DNA of 64,000 nt from assembly GCF_000498755.1 (NCBI RefSeq), contig NZ_AXUS01000014.1:28435-92434 (forward strand). The letters run 5' to 3'. Numbering within the stretch: the first letter of the stretch is position 1; each line of letters starts with the position of its first letter. The translations under genes were made by a program, and so were the position numbers. Positions 34,449-44,382 of the stretch are shown here, in pieces. The stretch comes from Clostridioides mangenotii TR. GTDB lineage: Bacteria > Bacillota > Clostridia > Peptostreptococcales > Peptostreptococcaceae. Below the pieces are notes generated by a model, which made no database searches, was not told the DNA's origin, and saw nothing but the letters and a program-made list of their open reading frames with translations.

Positions 34449-35399
34449 ATGAAAAAGGCACTATTTTATGGTATAGCATCATCCTTGTTTTTTGCATTTA
34501 CTTTTGTGCTAAATAGAAGCATGAATCTTTCAGGTGGAAACTGGATGTGGAGCGCATCTCTTAGATATATTTTTATGCTTCCACTCTTATACATAATGCT
34601 TTTAAATAACAGAGGGATTAAAAATGTATTAAAATCGATAAAGAGCACCCCGAGACCATGGATAATATGGAGTACAATTGGTTTTGGACTTTTTTATGCA
34701 CCTTTAACTTTCGCTTCTGATTATGGGCAGTCATGGTTAGTTGCAGGATGTTGGCAGCTGACTATAGTTGCAGGTATCTTACTAACGCCTATGTTTGGAG
34801 AAAAAATTCCTCTAAAAGGTCTAGCAATGTCATTTGTAATACTAGCAGGTGTATTTTTAATACAATATGAGCAAGCATCTGATGTAGATATTAAACAAAT
34901 ATTTTCGACTATAATACCAATAGTAATTGCGGCTTTTGCTTACCCACTGGGAAATAGAAAAATGATGCAGATCTGCAAAAACGATCTAACCACTACTGAA
35001 AGAGTATTTGGAATGACACTGTGCAGTATGCCATTTTGGATTGTACTTGCATGTTTTGCACTAGATAAAAGTGGACTTCCTAGCATCAACCAAGTTTCAC
35101 AATCTTTTGTTATCGCTATATTCTCTGGCCTTATAGCTACAATACTGTTTTTTAAAGCAACGGAACTCGTTAAAGACAACGCTCACCAACTTGCAATAAT
35201 TGAGGCAACTCAATCAGGAGAAGTTGTATTCACTCTACTAGGAGAGGTTTTGATACTCGGAGGAATTTTACCTGCCTTAAAAGGATTTGCAGGTCTAGCT
35301 TTAATCATAGTAGGAATGATATTGAACAGCTTGGTAGCTTCTAACTCAAATAAAGATGTTTTAGCAGATATTGAATCTCAAAACAGTGCTACAGCTTAA
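34449..35399 (+). CDS. EmrE-type multidrug-resistance efflux transporter family protein
   Basis: 316 residues with about ten hydrophobic segments. The N-terminus KALFYGIASSLFFAFTFVLNRSMNLSGGNWMWSASLRY and QSWLVAGCWQLTIVAGILLTPMFGEKIPLKG match the Multi_Drug_Res/EmrE (PF13536) branch of the DMT superfamily; KATELVKDNAHQLAIIEATQSGEVVFTLLGEV is the second half's signature. A membrane exporter; substrate unknown. ATG at 34449 with AGGAGG 7 bases upstream. Divergent from its likely regulator. Confidence 0.87.
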   Translation: MKKALFYGIASSLFFAFTFVLNRSMNLSGGNWMWSASLRYIFMLPLLYIMLLNNRGIKNVLKSIKSTPRPWIIWSTIGFGLFYAPLTFASDYGQSWLVAGCWQLTIVAGILLTPMFGEKIPLKGLAMSFVILAGVFLIQYEQASDVDIKQIFSTIIPIVIAAFAYPLGNRKMMQICKNDLTTTERVFGMTLCSMPFWIVLACFALDKSGLPSINQVSQSFVIAIFSGLIATILFFKATELVKDNAHQLAIIEATQSGEVVFTLLGEVLILGGILPALKGFAGLALIIVGMILNSLVASNSNKDVLADIESQNSATA

Positions 35400-35456
35400 A
35401 TACTCTATTTTTATATATGAGATATTTAAAGATATTGATTTCTAAATGCAGAATAT

Positions 35457-35510
35457 AAAATAAGATGCCCATGATCGGATATTGTATCCAATTCTAGGCA
35501 TCTTATTTTT
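35457..35510 (+). terminator. Terminator after the exporter gene
   Basis: AAATAAGATGCC pairs with GGCATCTTATTTTT; the loop holds GGATA/TATCC. Confidence 0.85.
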
Positions 35511-35574
35511 AATTTACAAATCAAGAACTCAATTATAAGCAAACTATTAAAGTTATTTTGTATCTCTAATCTAT

Positions 35575-35913
35575 CTATATTTTCTTTACAAATTCCGACT
35601 TTAACTTCATAGCTCCGATTCCATCTATCTTACAGTCTATATCGTGATCGCCGTCTATAAGTCTTATATTCTTAACTTTAGTACCCATCTTAACAACAAG
35701 TGAGCTACCTTTAACCTTTAGATCTTTTATAACAGTAACTGTGTCTCCATCATTAAGTTCGTTTCCATTTGAATCCTTAAATACCTTTACATCGCTCTCT
35801 TCGTCAATGCTATCTTTAGACCACTCGTGTCCGCATTCTGGACATACAAAAAGATTCCCATCATCGTAAGTATATTCCGAAGTACACTTCGGGCAATTTG
35901 GTAATTTTTCCAT
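35575..35913 (-). CDS. yjdM: YjdM/PhnA zinc-ribbon protein
   Basis: About 112 residues. N-terminal zinc ribbon [25 protein letters not shown], then the PhnA domain: [59 protein letters not shown]. Formerly called alkylphosphonate utilisation protein PhnA, but its role is unproven and no phosphonate genes are near. ATG at 35913 with GGAGG 7 bases upstream. Monocistronic. Confidence 0.92.
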   Translation of the reverse strand: MEKLPNCPKCTSEYTYDDGNLFVCPECGHEWSKDSIDEESDVKVFKDSNGNELNDGDTVTVIKDLKVKGSSLVVKMGTKVKNIRLIDGDHDIDCKIDGIGAMKLKSEFVKKI

Positions 35914-36153
35914 TTTGAAATCCTCCACTATTTAATTTGTTTATTCCACTAATATTTATACTGCCATATACAGACTATAAAGACAAGACCCATCTTTCAC
36001 TGCTTTATTTCTTAAATCATAAAACTTTATCTATTGTTTTAGCATCGATATACTATTGGATGAAGCTCTACTTCTTTATCTTGATTTATAAACAAGTAAA
36101 ATAATTTTCTAATTTAATGAAGGCACTTATTAAATAAATATTGCAATGTTGCT

Positions 36154-36194
36154 AAAAATCCTGAGGTTCGCATGCAACTAACCTCAGGATTTTT
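36154..36194 (-). terminator. Terminator after the DUF2262-like gene
   Basis: AAAAATCCTGAGGTT pairs perfectly with AACCTCAGGATTTTT over 15 bp. Confidence 0.9.
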
Positions 36195-36204
36195 ACATTT
36201 TTTG

Positions 36205-36732
36205 CTATCCTATTAAACCTCTATATTTAATCTCTTTTGCCTTAGAAATAGAAATATTTATTGCATGTCCTGCAAAATAATCTGGCGAACAAGTTATATA
36301 TAAATCAGCTATATCCACCTCGAATTTTTCATCCATGTATATAGCTATGCTGTCCAGCCCCAAAGACTTTTTAAAACTATCTTTAGATACTGGCACAGTA
36401 ACCTTTTGATCATCTTCTATTATATAAGTATTCTCTTCACCTTCACTAGGCTTCGCCGAAGATACCCAATCATCGACCAAGTCTGCAATTTCACCTTCTG
36501 TAACACCATTTTCAATTATCTCATAGTTACTTTTAATCCAATTTAAACGTTTATTTATTGAATTGGTTACTTTGTCTATTTCAGATGTACTCAACTGACC
36601 AATAGGCTTTATAAAGTCCACTATATACAGTACTACTTTGTTGGAAATCGGGTCTAAATCGAAATCCATTATTTCTATATCATCCCCATCAGGCATTTCT
36701 GCTATATAATTTTTTATATTCAATTCCTTCAT
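36205..36732 (-). CDS. DUF2262-like hypothetical protein
   Basis: 175 residues, acidic and soluble. The C-terminal third (VPVSKDSFKKSLGLDSIAIYMDE, then DLYITCSPDYFAGHAINISIS, ending in KYRGLIG) resembles the DUF2262 pattern, in which a conserved GH...V....G......I.G ends the domain. Function unknown; such proteins are often found near polymorphic-toxin or immunity loci, but no toxin is seen here. ATG at 36732 with AAGGAG upstream. Monocistronic. The 400 bases upstream (to 37137) are AT-rich and hold no gene. Confidence 0.6.
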   Translation of the reverse strand: MKELNIKNYIAEMPDGDDIEIMDFDLDPISNKVVLYIVDFIKPIGQLSTSEIDKVTNSINKRLNWIKSNYEIIENGVTEGEIADLVDDWVSSAKPSEGEENTYIIEDDQKVTVPVSKDSFKKSLGLDSIAIYMDEKFEVDIADLYITCSPDYFAGHAINISISKAKEIKYRGLIG

Positions 36733-37137
36733 TTATTTCTCCTTATTTTTGTCTAATTTTAATTTGTTTTAAAATCTTTATATTTTTTATACCAAATAGC
36801 AGTATGTTAATCTAATAATTTTAACCTATTTTATTAAGTCTAACATATTTACACTTTGTATACACAAATAAAATGAATTAGCCAAAAATATAAATAACAA
36901 AAATAAAACAAGGTTATTTATTGTATTATTTAAATTATTATACACAAATGAAATAATGCTATTGATTATTCTACATTTATTGGCTATTATTGTAATTAGA
37001 TGAACTTGTTAATAAATTAATAAGTTTAAAGTAATTATATATGCTCACTAGTCAATTTGCTTACAAATGGTGATGAATTATGATTACCACAGTAAGAATT
37101 GCCTTTTGATAAATCAAAAAAAAGGAGATTATCTAAA

Positions 37138-37446
37138 ATGGAATTTAATAATGTTAAACTAGTAAAAGCTGCAAATGTGTATTTTGATGGAAAGGTAACA
37201 AGTAGAACATTTTATATGGAAAATGGAGAAAGAAAAACTTTAGGTTTCATGATTACCGGAGAGTATAAATTTAATACTGATGCTGAAGAGTTGATGGAAG
37301 TTCTTGGTGGAGAAATGGCCATCAAATTGCCAAATGAATCAGAATTCTCTACTTATAAAACAGGTGATTCTTTTGTAGTCCCTGCCAATTCTAGTTTTGA
37401 TGTAATTGTAAAAACTTATGCCGATTATTGCTGTTCTTATAAATAG
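37138..37446 (+). CDS. ppnP: Pyrimidine/purine nucleoside phosphorylase PpnP
   Basis: About 102 residues, a single small cupin. The family pattern is complete: [61 protein letters not shown] and the metal/phosphate region [23 protein letters not shown]. It splits several nucleosides with phosphate into base and ribose 1-phosphate. ATG at 37138 with AAAGGAG upstream. Monocistronic with a terminator after it. Confidence 0.93.
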   Translation: MEFNNVKLVKAANVYFDGKVTSRTFYMENGERKTLGFMITGEYKFNTDAEELMEVLGGEMAIKLPNESEFSTYKTGDSFVVPANSSFDVIVKTYADYCCSYK

Positions 37447-37520
37447 GCTTAATTTTTGCAAATTATCGCTTTAATTAGTTCTAAAGAAAAGATGGAAATA
37501 TATTTGTTTGTATAATATAA

Positions 37521-37583
37521 AAATGCTCCCTTCATGCCAAAAGTTTTTTTATTTTAACTGTTTAATATAAAGGGAGCATATAT
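37521..37583 (+). terminator. Terminator after ppnP
   Basis: AAATGCTCCCTT pairs with AAGGGAGCATAT across a ~36-base loop with a T-run. Confidence 0.7.
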
Positions 37584-37614
37584 TAGTGTATCCTCATCAC
37601 ATTTGCTTAATCTT

Positions 37615-37835
37615 ATCACTATAATATGTTCTTCAAAATCATCGCTAATCTATTTGGTAGTTTATTTAAATCCAATATATCTAAAAAACACTCTTCTCCA
37701 TAGACTCATTTTATTACTTCTTTATCCTGTTCAATAGCGGCTGCAAAGAAAGTGATTCCTTCTCTTGTATATTCCGATACTATATTTTTCATATCTTCCT
37801 CTGCATTCTAGTTGAATTGTTGCTAAGCTAATTCA
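37615..37835 (-). pseudogene. Decayed ORF, unidentified C-terminal fragment
   Basis: The minus strand keeps one frame, NAEEDMKNIVSEYTREGITF then FAAAIEQDKEVIK, stop, VYGEECFLDILDLNKLPNRL ending MILKNIL, with further stops upstream (SELA, stop, QQFN, stop). The composition is protein-like but the family is not recognised. It lies just after the GIY-YIG gene on the same strand. Confidence 0.45.
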
Positions 37836-37841
37836 GATTGT

Positions 37842-38189
37842 TTAAATTTCTTCTACATTTTCGAATTTTTCTTTCCAAAACCCAATCAACACTTTTAGGT
37901 CCTCAGTATAGTCTGTTTTAGATTCATCTTTATCGTATTCCAATATTTCAAGTACTTTTATCTCAAAATCTTTTTCCGTATTTTCTTTCCACTCTTTTTG
38001 AAGTTCTCTATTTTTATGACCTCCAGCATTCAACTTAAATCTCTCCCCATTTAAAGTTCCTTTTAAATCCTGATTATAGCCTAGATATACTTTTCCCGTT
38101 TTTAAAGACTTAATCATATAAACACCCATCTCAGACTTCATTTCTTTATATTTTAATAATAATTCTTTTTTCCTATTTTTATCTATCAT
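37842..38189 (-). CDS. GIY-YIG nuclease family protein
   Basis: 115 residues. The GIY-YIG core is GVYMIKSLKTGKVYLGYNQDLKG with the catalytic Arg in LNGERFKLN, then GGHKNRELQKEW. The second half (DFEIKVLEILEYDKDESKTDYTEDLKVLIGFWKEKF) contains the metal-site Glu region in the form seen in small stand-alone clostridial members. It is likely a metal-dependent DNA nuclease-fold protein of unknown role. ATG at 38189 with GAGGTG 6 bases upstream. The 355 bases upstream (38190-38544) hold no supportable gene. Confidence 0.82.
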   Translation of the reverse strand: MIDKNRKKELLLKYKEMKSEMGVYMIKSLKTGKVYLGYNQDLKGTLNGERFKLNAGGHKNRELQKEWKENTEKDFEIKVLEILEYDKDESKTDYTEDLKVLIGFWKEKFENVEEI

Positions 38190-38544
38190 TTCATCACCTC
38201 ATTAATATGTTTTTTTGTTTTACTATTACATAATTATGGTTTATATAATATATTATTTTAAATACTATGTCAAGTTAATAGTTTATTTTACTAATATATT
38301 AGCTTCTATTGGTTCAAAGATATTTTTAAGATTTAAATTCTATAGATTTAGATCTTAAAATAATACTTCTCATAAAAATAGAACGTATCAGGTTTTCAAT
38401 CCCTATACGCTCCACATATTATGATGTCTTCTTCTAATCTACCCGGATATATACAACCTCCTTGTTTTTCATTTTTCAGATTCTTTATTCTGCTACTTAT
38501 TATTGAAGTTTAGAATTTATCATCTCTTAATATATTTATATACT

Positions 38545-38790
38545 TTATAACTTCGAACTATCGTAAAGCTCAAATCTGTACTCTTGATTTGTGATATTAT
38601 CTATTCTTCCCGCCTCAACTTTTTCTAAAAACATCTCTAGCGGCCTCACAAACATTCCATACGGCGGGTAAAGCGCTTGATACGATACCAACACTTCCTC
38701 AGTTTCTGTATGTGTAACTATATGATGTACGTAGTATAATTTCCCTTTAAAATGTCTGTATGGTCTTTGTATCTCTATCTCTCTATTCAT
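38545..38790 (-). CDS. DUF1653 domain protein
   Basis: 81 residues, essentially the whole DUF1653 domain: RPYRHFKGKLYYVHHIVTHTETEEVLVSYQALYPPYGMFVRPLEMFLEKVE. A small conserved beta-rich protein of unknown function, in some genomes fused to other enzymes. ATG at 38790 with AAAGGA upstream. Stand-alone. Confidence 0.9.
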   Translation of the reverse strand: MNREIEIQRPYRHFKGKLYYVHHIVTHTETEEVLVSYQALYPPYGMFVRPLEMFLEKVEAGRIDNITNQEYRFELYDSSKL

Positions 38791-38958
38791 AAATATTATC
38801 CTTTCATTATAATTCTTGGAATAATAACATCTTGCTTAACATGAATTCCTTTCGTAGGTATGGTTCTTCATTTACTATCAGCTGTATTTATTATGTTAGA
38901 TGCGGAAACAGCAGCTAATTAATCTACGAATTATAATTAATATAGTATTATAATATTT

Positions 38959-39000
38959 TAAAAGAAGAGGTGAACCTAACAGATTCACCTCTTCTTTTAA
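38959..39000 (-). terminator. Terminator of the downstream GNAT gene
   Basis: AAAAGAAGAGGTGAA pairs with TTCACCTCTTCTTTT (15 bp), overlapping the stop codon at 38997. Confidence 0.9.
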
Positions 39001-39851
39001 AATAAATCCAACTTCATTTCATATTTGCTACCAAACTCATAAAATCCCAAACTAGTCAAAAACGCATGTGATGATAAGTTCTCATCATCTATATTTGTAA
39101 CTCTAATATTATCTGATCTTGTTTCCTTTACTAAGTCATTTAATATACTTCTACCAATTCCTCTTCCTCTATACTCAGTATCTACAGCCAACTGAGGTAT
39201 ATCTCCTGATTTTATATCGATTACTCCATATCCTACAATTTTATCATCATTTAGTACTGTTGATATTTTAAACAATTCTTTCACTGATGCTATTGAATCA
39301 TTGGAATTTTGCCATGATGGAATTCCATCCCAAAACTCCTTAATATAATTCCAATCATCAAAAGTCATATATCTTGTTTCCACATTGTGATCACTTGTTG
39401 TGGAGTCGTATTCATTCTTAGCTATTTCATAACATGTAAATTCTCTAATCGCTTCAAATCCTCGATTTCTATAAACTTCTATCGCTCTAGGATTATTCTT
39501 TAAAACCTCGAGAATATACTGTCTTATATTCCTTTCTCTTAGTATATCTTCATTGTATCTAAGCATTTTATTCGATATGCCTTTACCTCTATACTCACTT
39601 ATAATTCCCTTACCTAAATCATAAGCGGTCCATTTTCTATCTATTTTTCTTATGCCATTCAATACAAATCCAATTAAGTCATTGCCATCAAATACCCCCA
39701 CAGATATTTCAGGGTCGTATCCTTTTCTCGATATCATTTGATCAAATTTATTTATAGACATTTGCATATCTATTTGGTAGTCAGAAAAAGCTTTATTAAA
39801 TGTTTCATGTAAAGTTTCTAAACTTGCATTCTTCAATGTCTTGTATCTCAC
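38997..39851 (-). CDS. GNAT acetyltransferase with two GNAT domains
   Basis: 284 residues. The first GNAT half has acetyl-CoA loop EYRGKGISNKMLRYNEDILRE and NPRAIEVYRNRGFEAIREFTCYEI. The second has DTEYRGRGIGRSILNDLVKE and SSHAFLTSLGFYEFGSKYEM. Both acetyl-CoA motifs (Q/R-x-x-G-x-G/A) look functional. It acetylates an unknown amine. The start is GTG at 39851 with AGGGAG about 10 bases upstream. A second GNAT gene lies 95 bases upstream on the same strand; the two differ in sequence, and may be cotranscribed. Confidence 0.88.
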   Translation of the reverse strand: MRYKTLKNASLETLHETFNKAFSDYQIDMQMSINKFDQMISRKGYDPEISVGVFDGNDLIGFVLNGIRKIDRKWTAYDLGKGIISEYRGKGISNKMLRYNEDILRERNIRQYILEVLKNNPRAIEVYRNRGFEAIREFTCYEIAKNEYDSTTSDHNVETRYMTFDDWNYIKEFWDGIPSWQNSNDSIASVKELFKISTVLNDDKIVGYGVIDIKSGDIPQLAVDTEYRGRGIGRSILNDLVKETRSDNIRVTNIDDENLSSHAFLTSLGFYEFGSKYEMKLDLF

Positions 39852-39946
39852 TTACAGACATCTCCCTTCTATTTATATCAACAATTTATATAGTACCAGT
39901 TCGTTTCTAAACTTCTGAACCTTGTGTCTAAATTATAATACTTATG

Positions 39947-40867
39947 TTACGCATGAGACAAGGTAGGAAATCTTAAAAATTTATTTTCAAATGGATTGTA
40001 CTTCCCTTTCTTTATAAAAAGCGTTGTGTCTTCCTCTGTTAGCAAATCCATATTGTAACCGGAAGTATCCTTTGGTATAAATCCTAATACTACTTTCTCA
40101 ATTTCACTATTTGCTATTACATTAATAATAATATCAAGTTTTACTTCATCTGGGCTAAATAATTCATGTAAATATAGTGTATCCTCTTCAAAATCACAAA
40201 TGACTGCTGTATTGTAATCTTCTAAATAATAAATATCATTCTTCTTAAAATACGTACAGTGAAACATTATTAGAGATGGATTATTTATCATTGATACCGA
40301 TGAAAATATTCTCGTATTACAGACCAAATTGTATAAAATAGCTCTGTCTTTATCATTATCCATATTTAATTTCCTTATATTTGTATTTCTCATCGATTCT
40401 GTTGAATTATCTTCTTTGCCTTTTCTTAATGAATACACGTATTCATCTATTTTAGTAAATCCGAACTTTGGATAGAAATCTAAAACACTATCATTGGCGA
40501 AAAGATAAATTAAATCACAATTATTCTCCCATTCTTTTAATACAGCCTCTAATAATGTCCTACTAAATCCTTGACCCTGGAAATCTCTATCTGTCATAAC
40601 AGTTCCTATTTGTATAAATCTTTTTTGTTCTCCATAAAAATCAAAGTCAATAATATTTACCGATACATTTGCAACTATTTGATCTTCACACAATATAGAA
40701 TATGGTATATACCTTTCTCCCCAATGCCCATCATTGTACCATTGTTCAAAGTTAAATCCATAAGTCTTCTCTGTCAATTTATTAAAACTATCCCTTGATG
40801 CTGATTCATTCTTATAATCACATTTATAAGGATATTTTTTATTATTTATTAATAAATATCCATCCAT
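39947..40867 (-). CDS. GNAT family acetyltransferase
   Basis: 306 residues. N-terminal GNAT fold: WGERYIPYSILCEDQIVANVSVNII, IQIGTVMTDRDFQGQGFSRTLLEAVLKEW (acetyl-CoA loop) and YLFANDSVLDFYPKFGFTKIDEYVYSL. The C-terminal half (about 170-306) looks like a degenerate second GNAT-like domain as in the Eis-like group. Substrate unknown. ATG at 40867 with AAAGGAG 7 bases upstream. The upstream gap to 41187 contains only a terminator. Confidence 0.87.
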   Translation of the reverse strand: MDGYLLINNKKYPYKCDYKNESASRDSFNKLTEKTYGFNFEQWYNDGHWGERYIPYSILCEDQIVANVSVNIIDFDFYGEQKRFIQIGTVMTDRDFQGQGFSRTLLEAVLKEWENNCDLIYLFANDSVLDFYPKFGFTKIDEYVYSLRKGKEDNSTESMRNTNIRKLNMDNDKDRAILYNLVCNTRIFSSVSMINNPSLIMFHCTYFKKNDIYYLEDYNTAVICDFEEDTLYLHELFSPDEVKLDIIINVIANSEIEKVVLGFIPKDTSGYNMDLLTEEDTTLFIKKGKYNPFENKFLRFPTLSHA

Positions 40868-41078
40868 AGTTTAATCTCCTTTTATTAATATTTTTACTTA
40901 TTAATTTATAAAGCTCTCCATGGTCTCAATATCACGATTTTTACTCTATCACTATAAAAATTTTATGTAAATTATCTCCCGAGAAATAGATTAGTCAACC
41001 TTATGATACCTTATTATATTTTAGTATTCAAGAATATCTCCTACTACTACTAATGCTAATCCCATAATATCCCACATT

Positions 41079-41116
41079 AAAAGAGAGCAATATCACAATC
41101 TGCAATATGGCTCTTA
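41079..41116 (-). terminator. Terminator of the C39-like lipoprotein gene
   Basis: On the minus strand AAGAGCCATATTGC pairs with ATATTGCTCTCTTTT imperfectly, about 70 bases past the stop. Confidence 0.5.
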
Positions 41117-41187
41117 ATCACTTAATTAAATCGTATAGAGGTCTTTTTCTATGTATTCTAAAAACTATCGGTTTTGTTAAAAATCCT

Positions 41188-42032
41188 CTACTTTTTAGGT
41201 TCTGCTATTACCCATTGTTGTATTGCGTGATCGTCAGGAAGTATATTTCTATCTTGCCACATATAGAAAAATCTCTCAGCCGGATATGTATAATAACCAT
41301 CTTGATCATGATCTGAAGTATCATAAGCATCTGCAAATATTATAACATCATCACCGAAATCATCCGTTCCCATAGTATCGTAACCTATGATATCTTGCCA
41401 GTGGCCTGCCCAATCAATCCATTCAATCATTATCGGTGTTTGATTCTTTAAATTTTTGATAACCCAACTCTTGAACTCTTCCGGATCAGTAAAACTGTAT
41501 CCATCTTTATCCGCTTCTGTTAAGCTTGATGCTACATTCCAACCTTTTTGATCAAAGAATTTTACCATCCCTGCTGTAGATGTTCCATACTCACCTTTTT
41601 CATTTGCTTCACCAGGGTTTTCTTTGTTATTTCCATTTATATCTTGATTGCACTGCATAATATCAGCTATTTTTAGCTCTTCATAGCTCTTTTCACCGTA
41701 ATGTTCTAAGACCATAAGCGCTGAAACAGGCCCACATGTATACTCTGTAGTTTGTTGATATGTCTTAAACTCTGGAATTATTGTAAGATTTTCATCAGAT
41801 TTCATACTATATACATCTAACTGTTTAAAGTAAGGTGAATCATTGTGATTTCCTCCACCTGCATAAGATGAAGCGCCCGAAGATGTCGTGTCATACCCCT
41901 TTGGAAAGGCTATAGTATTCTCTACCTTAACATTACCTTTTTCTTCTTTCTTTGTATAGGCTTCTTTATTACTACATCCTACAACACTTGCACCAATAAC
42001 TAATGATAGTGCTAAAGTAACTATTTTTTCAT
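41188..42032 (-). pseudogene. C39-like peptidase family lipoprotein, frameshifted in the signal peptide
   Basis: One frame from 42022 to 41188 encodes a ~281-residue lipoprotein. KIVTLALSLVIGASVVGC is the lipobox signal peptide, a Lys/Glu-rich linker follows, then a papain-like C39_2 domain with catalytic Cys in QTTEYTCGPVSALMVLEHYG and His in WIDWAGHWQDIIGYD. The only ATG with a ribosome binding site (GAGGTAG; 42032) is followed by six A (42024-42029) and an immediate TAG. A seventh A would give MKKIVTLAL and a continuous gene. Start sites inside the mature part have no signal. Probably a surface-anchored cysteine peptidase or inactive homologue. Confidence 0.8.
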
Positions 42033-42167
42033 CTCACTACCTCATTTCTTAGTTTTATAATACCAAGTATATCATGATTTCTTGCTTTGTAAACAATATT
42101 TTGATTATTCTATTTTACGATCACCTCATGTATACTCCTTATCTACAAGGTTTTAACGTTTTTTATA

Positions 42168-42223
42168 AAAAATACTTACTTATACTAAACTATTTAGTTA
42201 GTTTAGTATAAGTAAGTATTTTT
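42168..42223. repeat. Perfect 25-bp stem hairpin
   Basis: Arms 42168-42192 and 42199-42223 are exact reverse complements (core ACTTACTTATACTAAACTA) with loop TTTAGT. A and T runs on both sides make it a possible bidirectional terminator between the cold-shock gene and the lipoprotein gene. The rest of 42033-42395 is AT-rich with no gene. Confidence 0.85.
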
Positions 42224-42395
42224 ATAAACTGTATATGTTTTTTATTACATATTTTTTAAAAGTATTTTTTTCCAACGTATACTATATTTTACATATTTTT
42301 CTTTCTAATAAATATTTATTTTTCGCTAAATTTCTATATATATTTTTCGATTTGAAAATAAAAAATTGCAACTAAGAGCTTTTTTATTTTTCAAA

Positions 42396-42427
42396 TAAAA
42401 AAAAGACCCATACTTGGATCTCTTTTC
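42396..42427 (-). terminator. Terminator of the cold-shock gene
   Basis: On the minus strand AAAAGAGATCC pairs with GGGTCTTTTTTTT around AAGTAT. Confidence 0.75.
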
Positions 42428-42446
42428 TAAATGATCGATGTCTATA

Positions 42447-42647
42447 TTATAATATAGTTATGTTATCTGCTTGAGGACCTCTTGCACCCTCAACTATATT
42501 AAAACTTACTTTTTGACCTTCTTCTAATGATTTAAATCCATCAGTTTGTATAGCTGAGAAATGTGCGAATACATCATCTCCACCTTCTACTGATATGAAT
42601 CCAAATCCTTTGTCATTATTAAACCATTTTACTATTCCGTTAGTCAT
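42447..42647 (-). CDS. csp: Cold-shock protein (CspA family)
   Basis: 66 residues, full length. RNP1 is KGFGFISV and RNP2 is DVFAHFSAI; the opening [14 protein letters not shown] and closing [10 protein letters not shown] are typical. It binds single-stranded RNA/DNA and acts as an RNA chaperone. ATG at 42647 with TAGGAGA 7 bases upstream; the longer frame upstream lies in the leader. Monocistronic. Confidence 0.96.
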   Translation of the reverse strand: MTNGIVKWFNNDKGFGFISVEGGDDVFAHFSAIQTDGFKSLEEGQKVSFNIVEGARGPQADNITIL

Positions 42648-42834
42648 TCTAACTTCTCCTATTAACCTATTCAAAAAAATTTTTGATTTATTGTAGTTTA
42701 TCTACTTAATAAAGTATAACTCTTTTTTGACATAGTAGCTAGTATTATTTTTATTATTTTTAAAATATTTTATTTTACTGGCTATTTATCCCATATAATG
42801 TATGCTTAATTCGTAAATATTTCGGTTTTAAATT

Positions 42835-43451
42835 CTACTTTTCTAGATGTTCTGTTCTGTATCCAATTTCTTTATTTGCCATTTTATAAGCTTCATTTAT
42901 CATGTCTTCTCTCGACATCGCAGTTCCTAATAAGTTGTCCATACTTAATTGATTTCTATTGCTAAAGTACTTATCTAGCAATGAATTTTCTATATATACT
43001 TCATCCCCTAATATTTCTTCGTGAAGTATATGGTTACTATGAATCCTTCTTCTCTAAGTATCCTCCCCATCAGAACGCTTCTATGGCACCTTATAGGCTC
43101 TTGCATTGCTCCTAATAGCACAATCCTATAACCCATCTCGCATCCGTTTCTAAGCCGTTTAATTCCGTTTAAAAAGACATCTTCTTTTAGTACTTTTTCA
43201 AAGTCTGCGTATCCTTCAAGTGTATAACTTGCTGGATCTATACGTTTAGCCCCAAATTCTTTTCCCATGTATATGTACGTATATCCAGATTTCTTAAGGT
43301 TTTTATGGAAATCCTCTTTATTGTACTGTACATTGTATTTTGAGTACGGTGTCTCTCTTATATCTACTATGCAATCTATATTGTATTTCTTTATCATCTC
43401 TAGCAATTTATCGTACGGATAGTTTGAATGGCCTATTGTATATATTTCCAT
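42835..43451 (-). pseudogene. DUF488 family protein, C-terminal third out of frame
   Basis: The N-terminal frame (43451-43008) gives MEIYTIGHSNYPYDKLLEMI, CIVDIRETPYSKYNVQYNKE, YIYMGKEFGAK and GYRIVLLGAMQEPIRCHRSVLMG, the DUF488 core. It then ends in IVTIYFTKKY. Adding one G at 43032-43033 (GG to GGG) restores HILHEEILGDEVYIE and a C-terminus LLGTAMSREDMINEAYKMAN-KEIGYRTEHLEK ending at 42835, about 205 residues. DUF488 proteins have an unproven role; some are linked to DNA repair or heme. ATG at 43451. Confidence 0.8.
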
Positions 43452-43546
43452 TTAATCACCTATCTCATTTTCACATACATAGTTCAATTATAAAGTTTTT
43501 TAATTATATAAACTTTCTTGTTAAAACTTTTTAATTATCGATGTAT

Positions 43547-43966
43547 CTATTGAATCTTTTCTATTTTTTTATTTTTGAATACAATTAATTTACTTAATAT
43601 AAAGTTAATAATAATAACCACTATATTTGTTATTACTTTTACTATAAAATCATTTATTAGCAACAAGTTTATCATTACAAACATTAATGAAAGTTCAATT
43701 AATCCTGATAATACTCTGCAGCTCATAAATGACAACATTTCTTTTATAACATACTTATATTCAATAGATTTACTTTCAAAAACATAGAACTTATTTGTTA
43801 TATATGCAAATATTACTGCCACAAACCAAGCTATTATATTCGAAATGTAATAATTAATACCTAAAATCCTTGTGCAAAAAGCATAAGTCGCTATATTAAT
43901 TATAGTTGTAAGGACTCCACATATCAAATAAAGTATTGTTTCCTTGTATCTTTGAAATATCTCCAT
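43547..43966 (-). CDS. GtrA family membrane protein
   Basis: About 139 residues with four transmembrane helices. The GtrA pattern is clear: YLICGVLTTIINIATYAFC, SNIIAWFVAVIFAYITNKFYVFES, FMSCRVLSGLIELSLMFV, and VVIIINFILSKLIVFKNKK. Such proteins are thought to flip lipid-linked sugars or support glycosyltransfer at the membrane. The second of two adjacent ATGs (43966) is better spaced from AGGAG. Followed by DUF488 on the same strand, 95 bases away; no glycosyltransferase nearby. Confidence 0.88.
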   Translation of the reverse strand: MEIFQRYKETILYLICGVLTTIINIATYAFCTRILGINYYISNIIAWFVAVIFAYITNKFYVFESKSIEYKYVIKEMLSFMSCRVLSGLIELSLMFVMINLLLINDFIVKVITNIVVIIINFILSKLIVFKNKKIEKIQ

Positions 43967-44323
43967 CATACACTCCTAATTCATTTTTCATCTATCATGA
44001 TATAGTAACACTTCTATATACAATTTTACAAGTTGCAAAATTAATAACTAAAATAATATATCCCTCACGTTAAAAACTCCTGAAATTTTCCTTATCGTAC
44101 TTCTTTTATAAATTTTGTCTATTGTAAATAAAACCTAAAAGCATTCAATATAAAGCAGAGTAAATATATTTGGATTTCTTTATATGATTAATTCCTTTTC
44201 CATCAATTTTCTACCTAATATTATATTATCAAATTGGATTTTTACACAATTTTTAAATTAAAATATTTTCCTAAAATCTTATATTTTACATTTCATTTCT
44301 AGGTACCTGTTCTTTAGTTGCAT

Positions 44324-44352
44324 TTGTCCTGTTTTGCCAAGTTTGTTATAAT
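44324..44352 (+). promoter_or_regulatory. Promoter of the ttcA-like gene
   Basis: TTGTCC, 17 bases, TATAAT, ending 30 bases before the ATG. No other feature is seen in 43970-44320. Confidence 0.65.
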
Positions 44353-44382
44353 ATTTGAGTAAATTTATTCGGGAGGATATAT

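Noticed and set aside
34193..34516. 107-residue plus-strand ORF between the XRE-cupin gene and the exporter
   Set aside because: It overlaps the HTH coding region antisense and the exporter start in another frame.
43970..44320. Possible small gene before ttcA
   Set aside because: Stops in all frames at short intervals and no ribosome binding site; only the ttcA promoter is seen.
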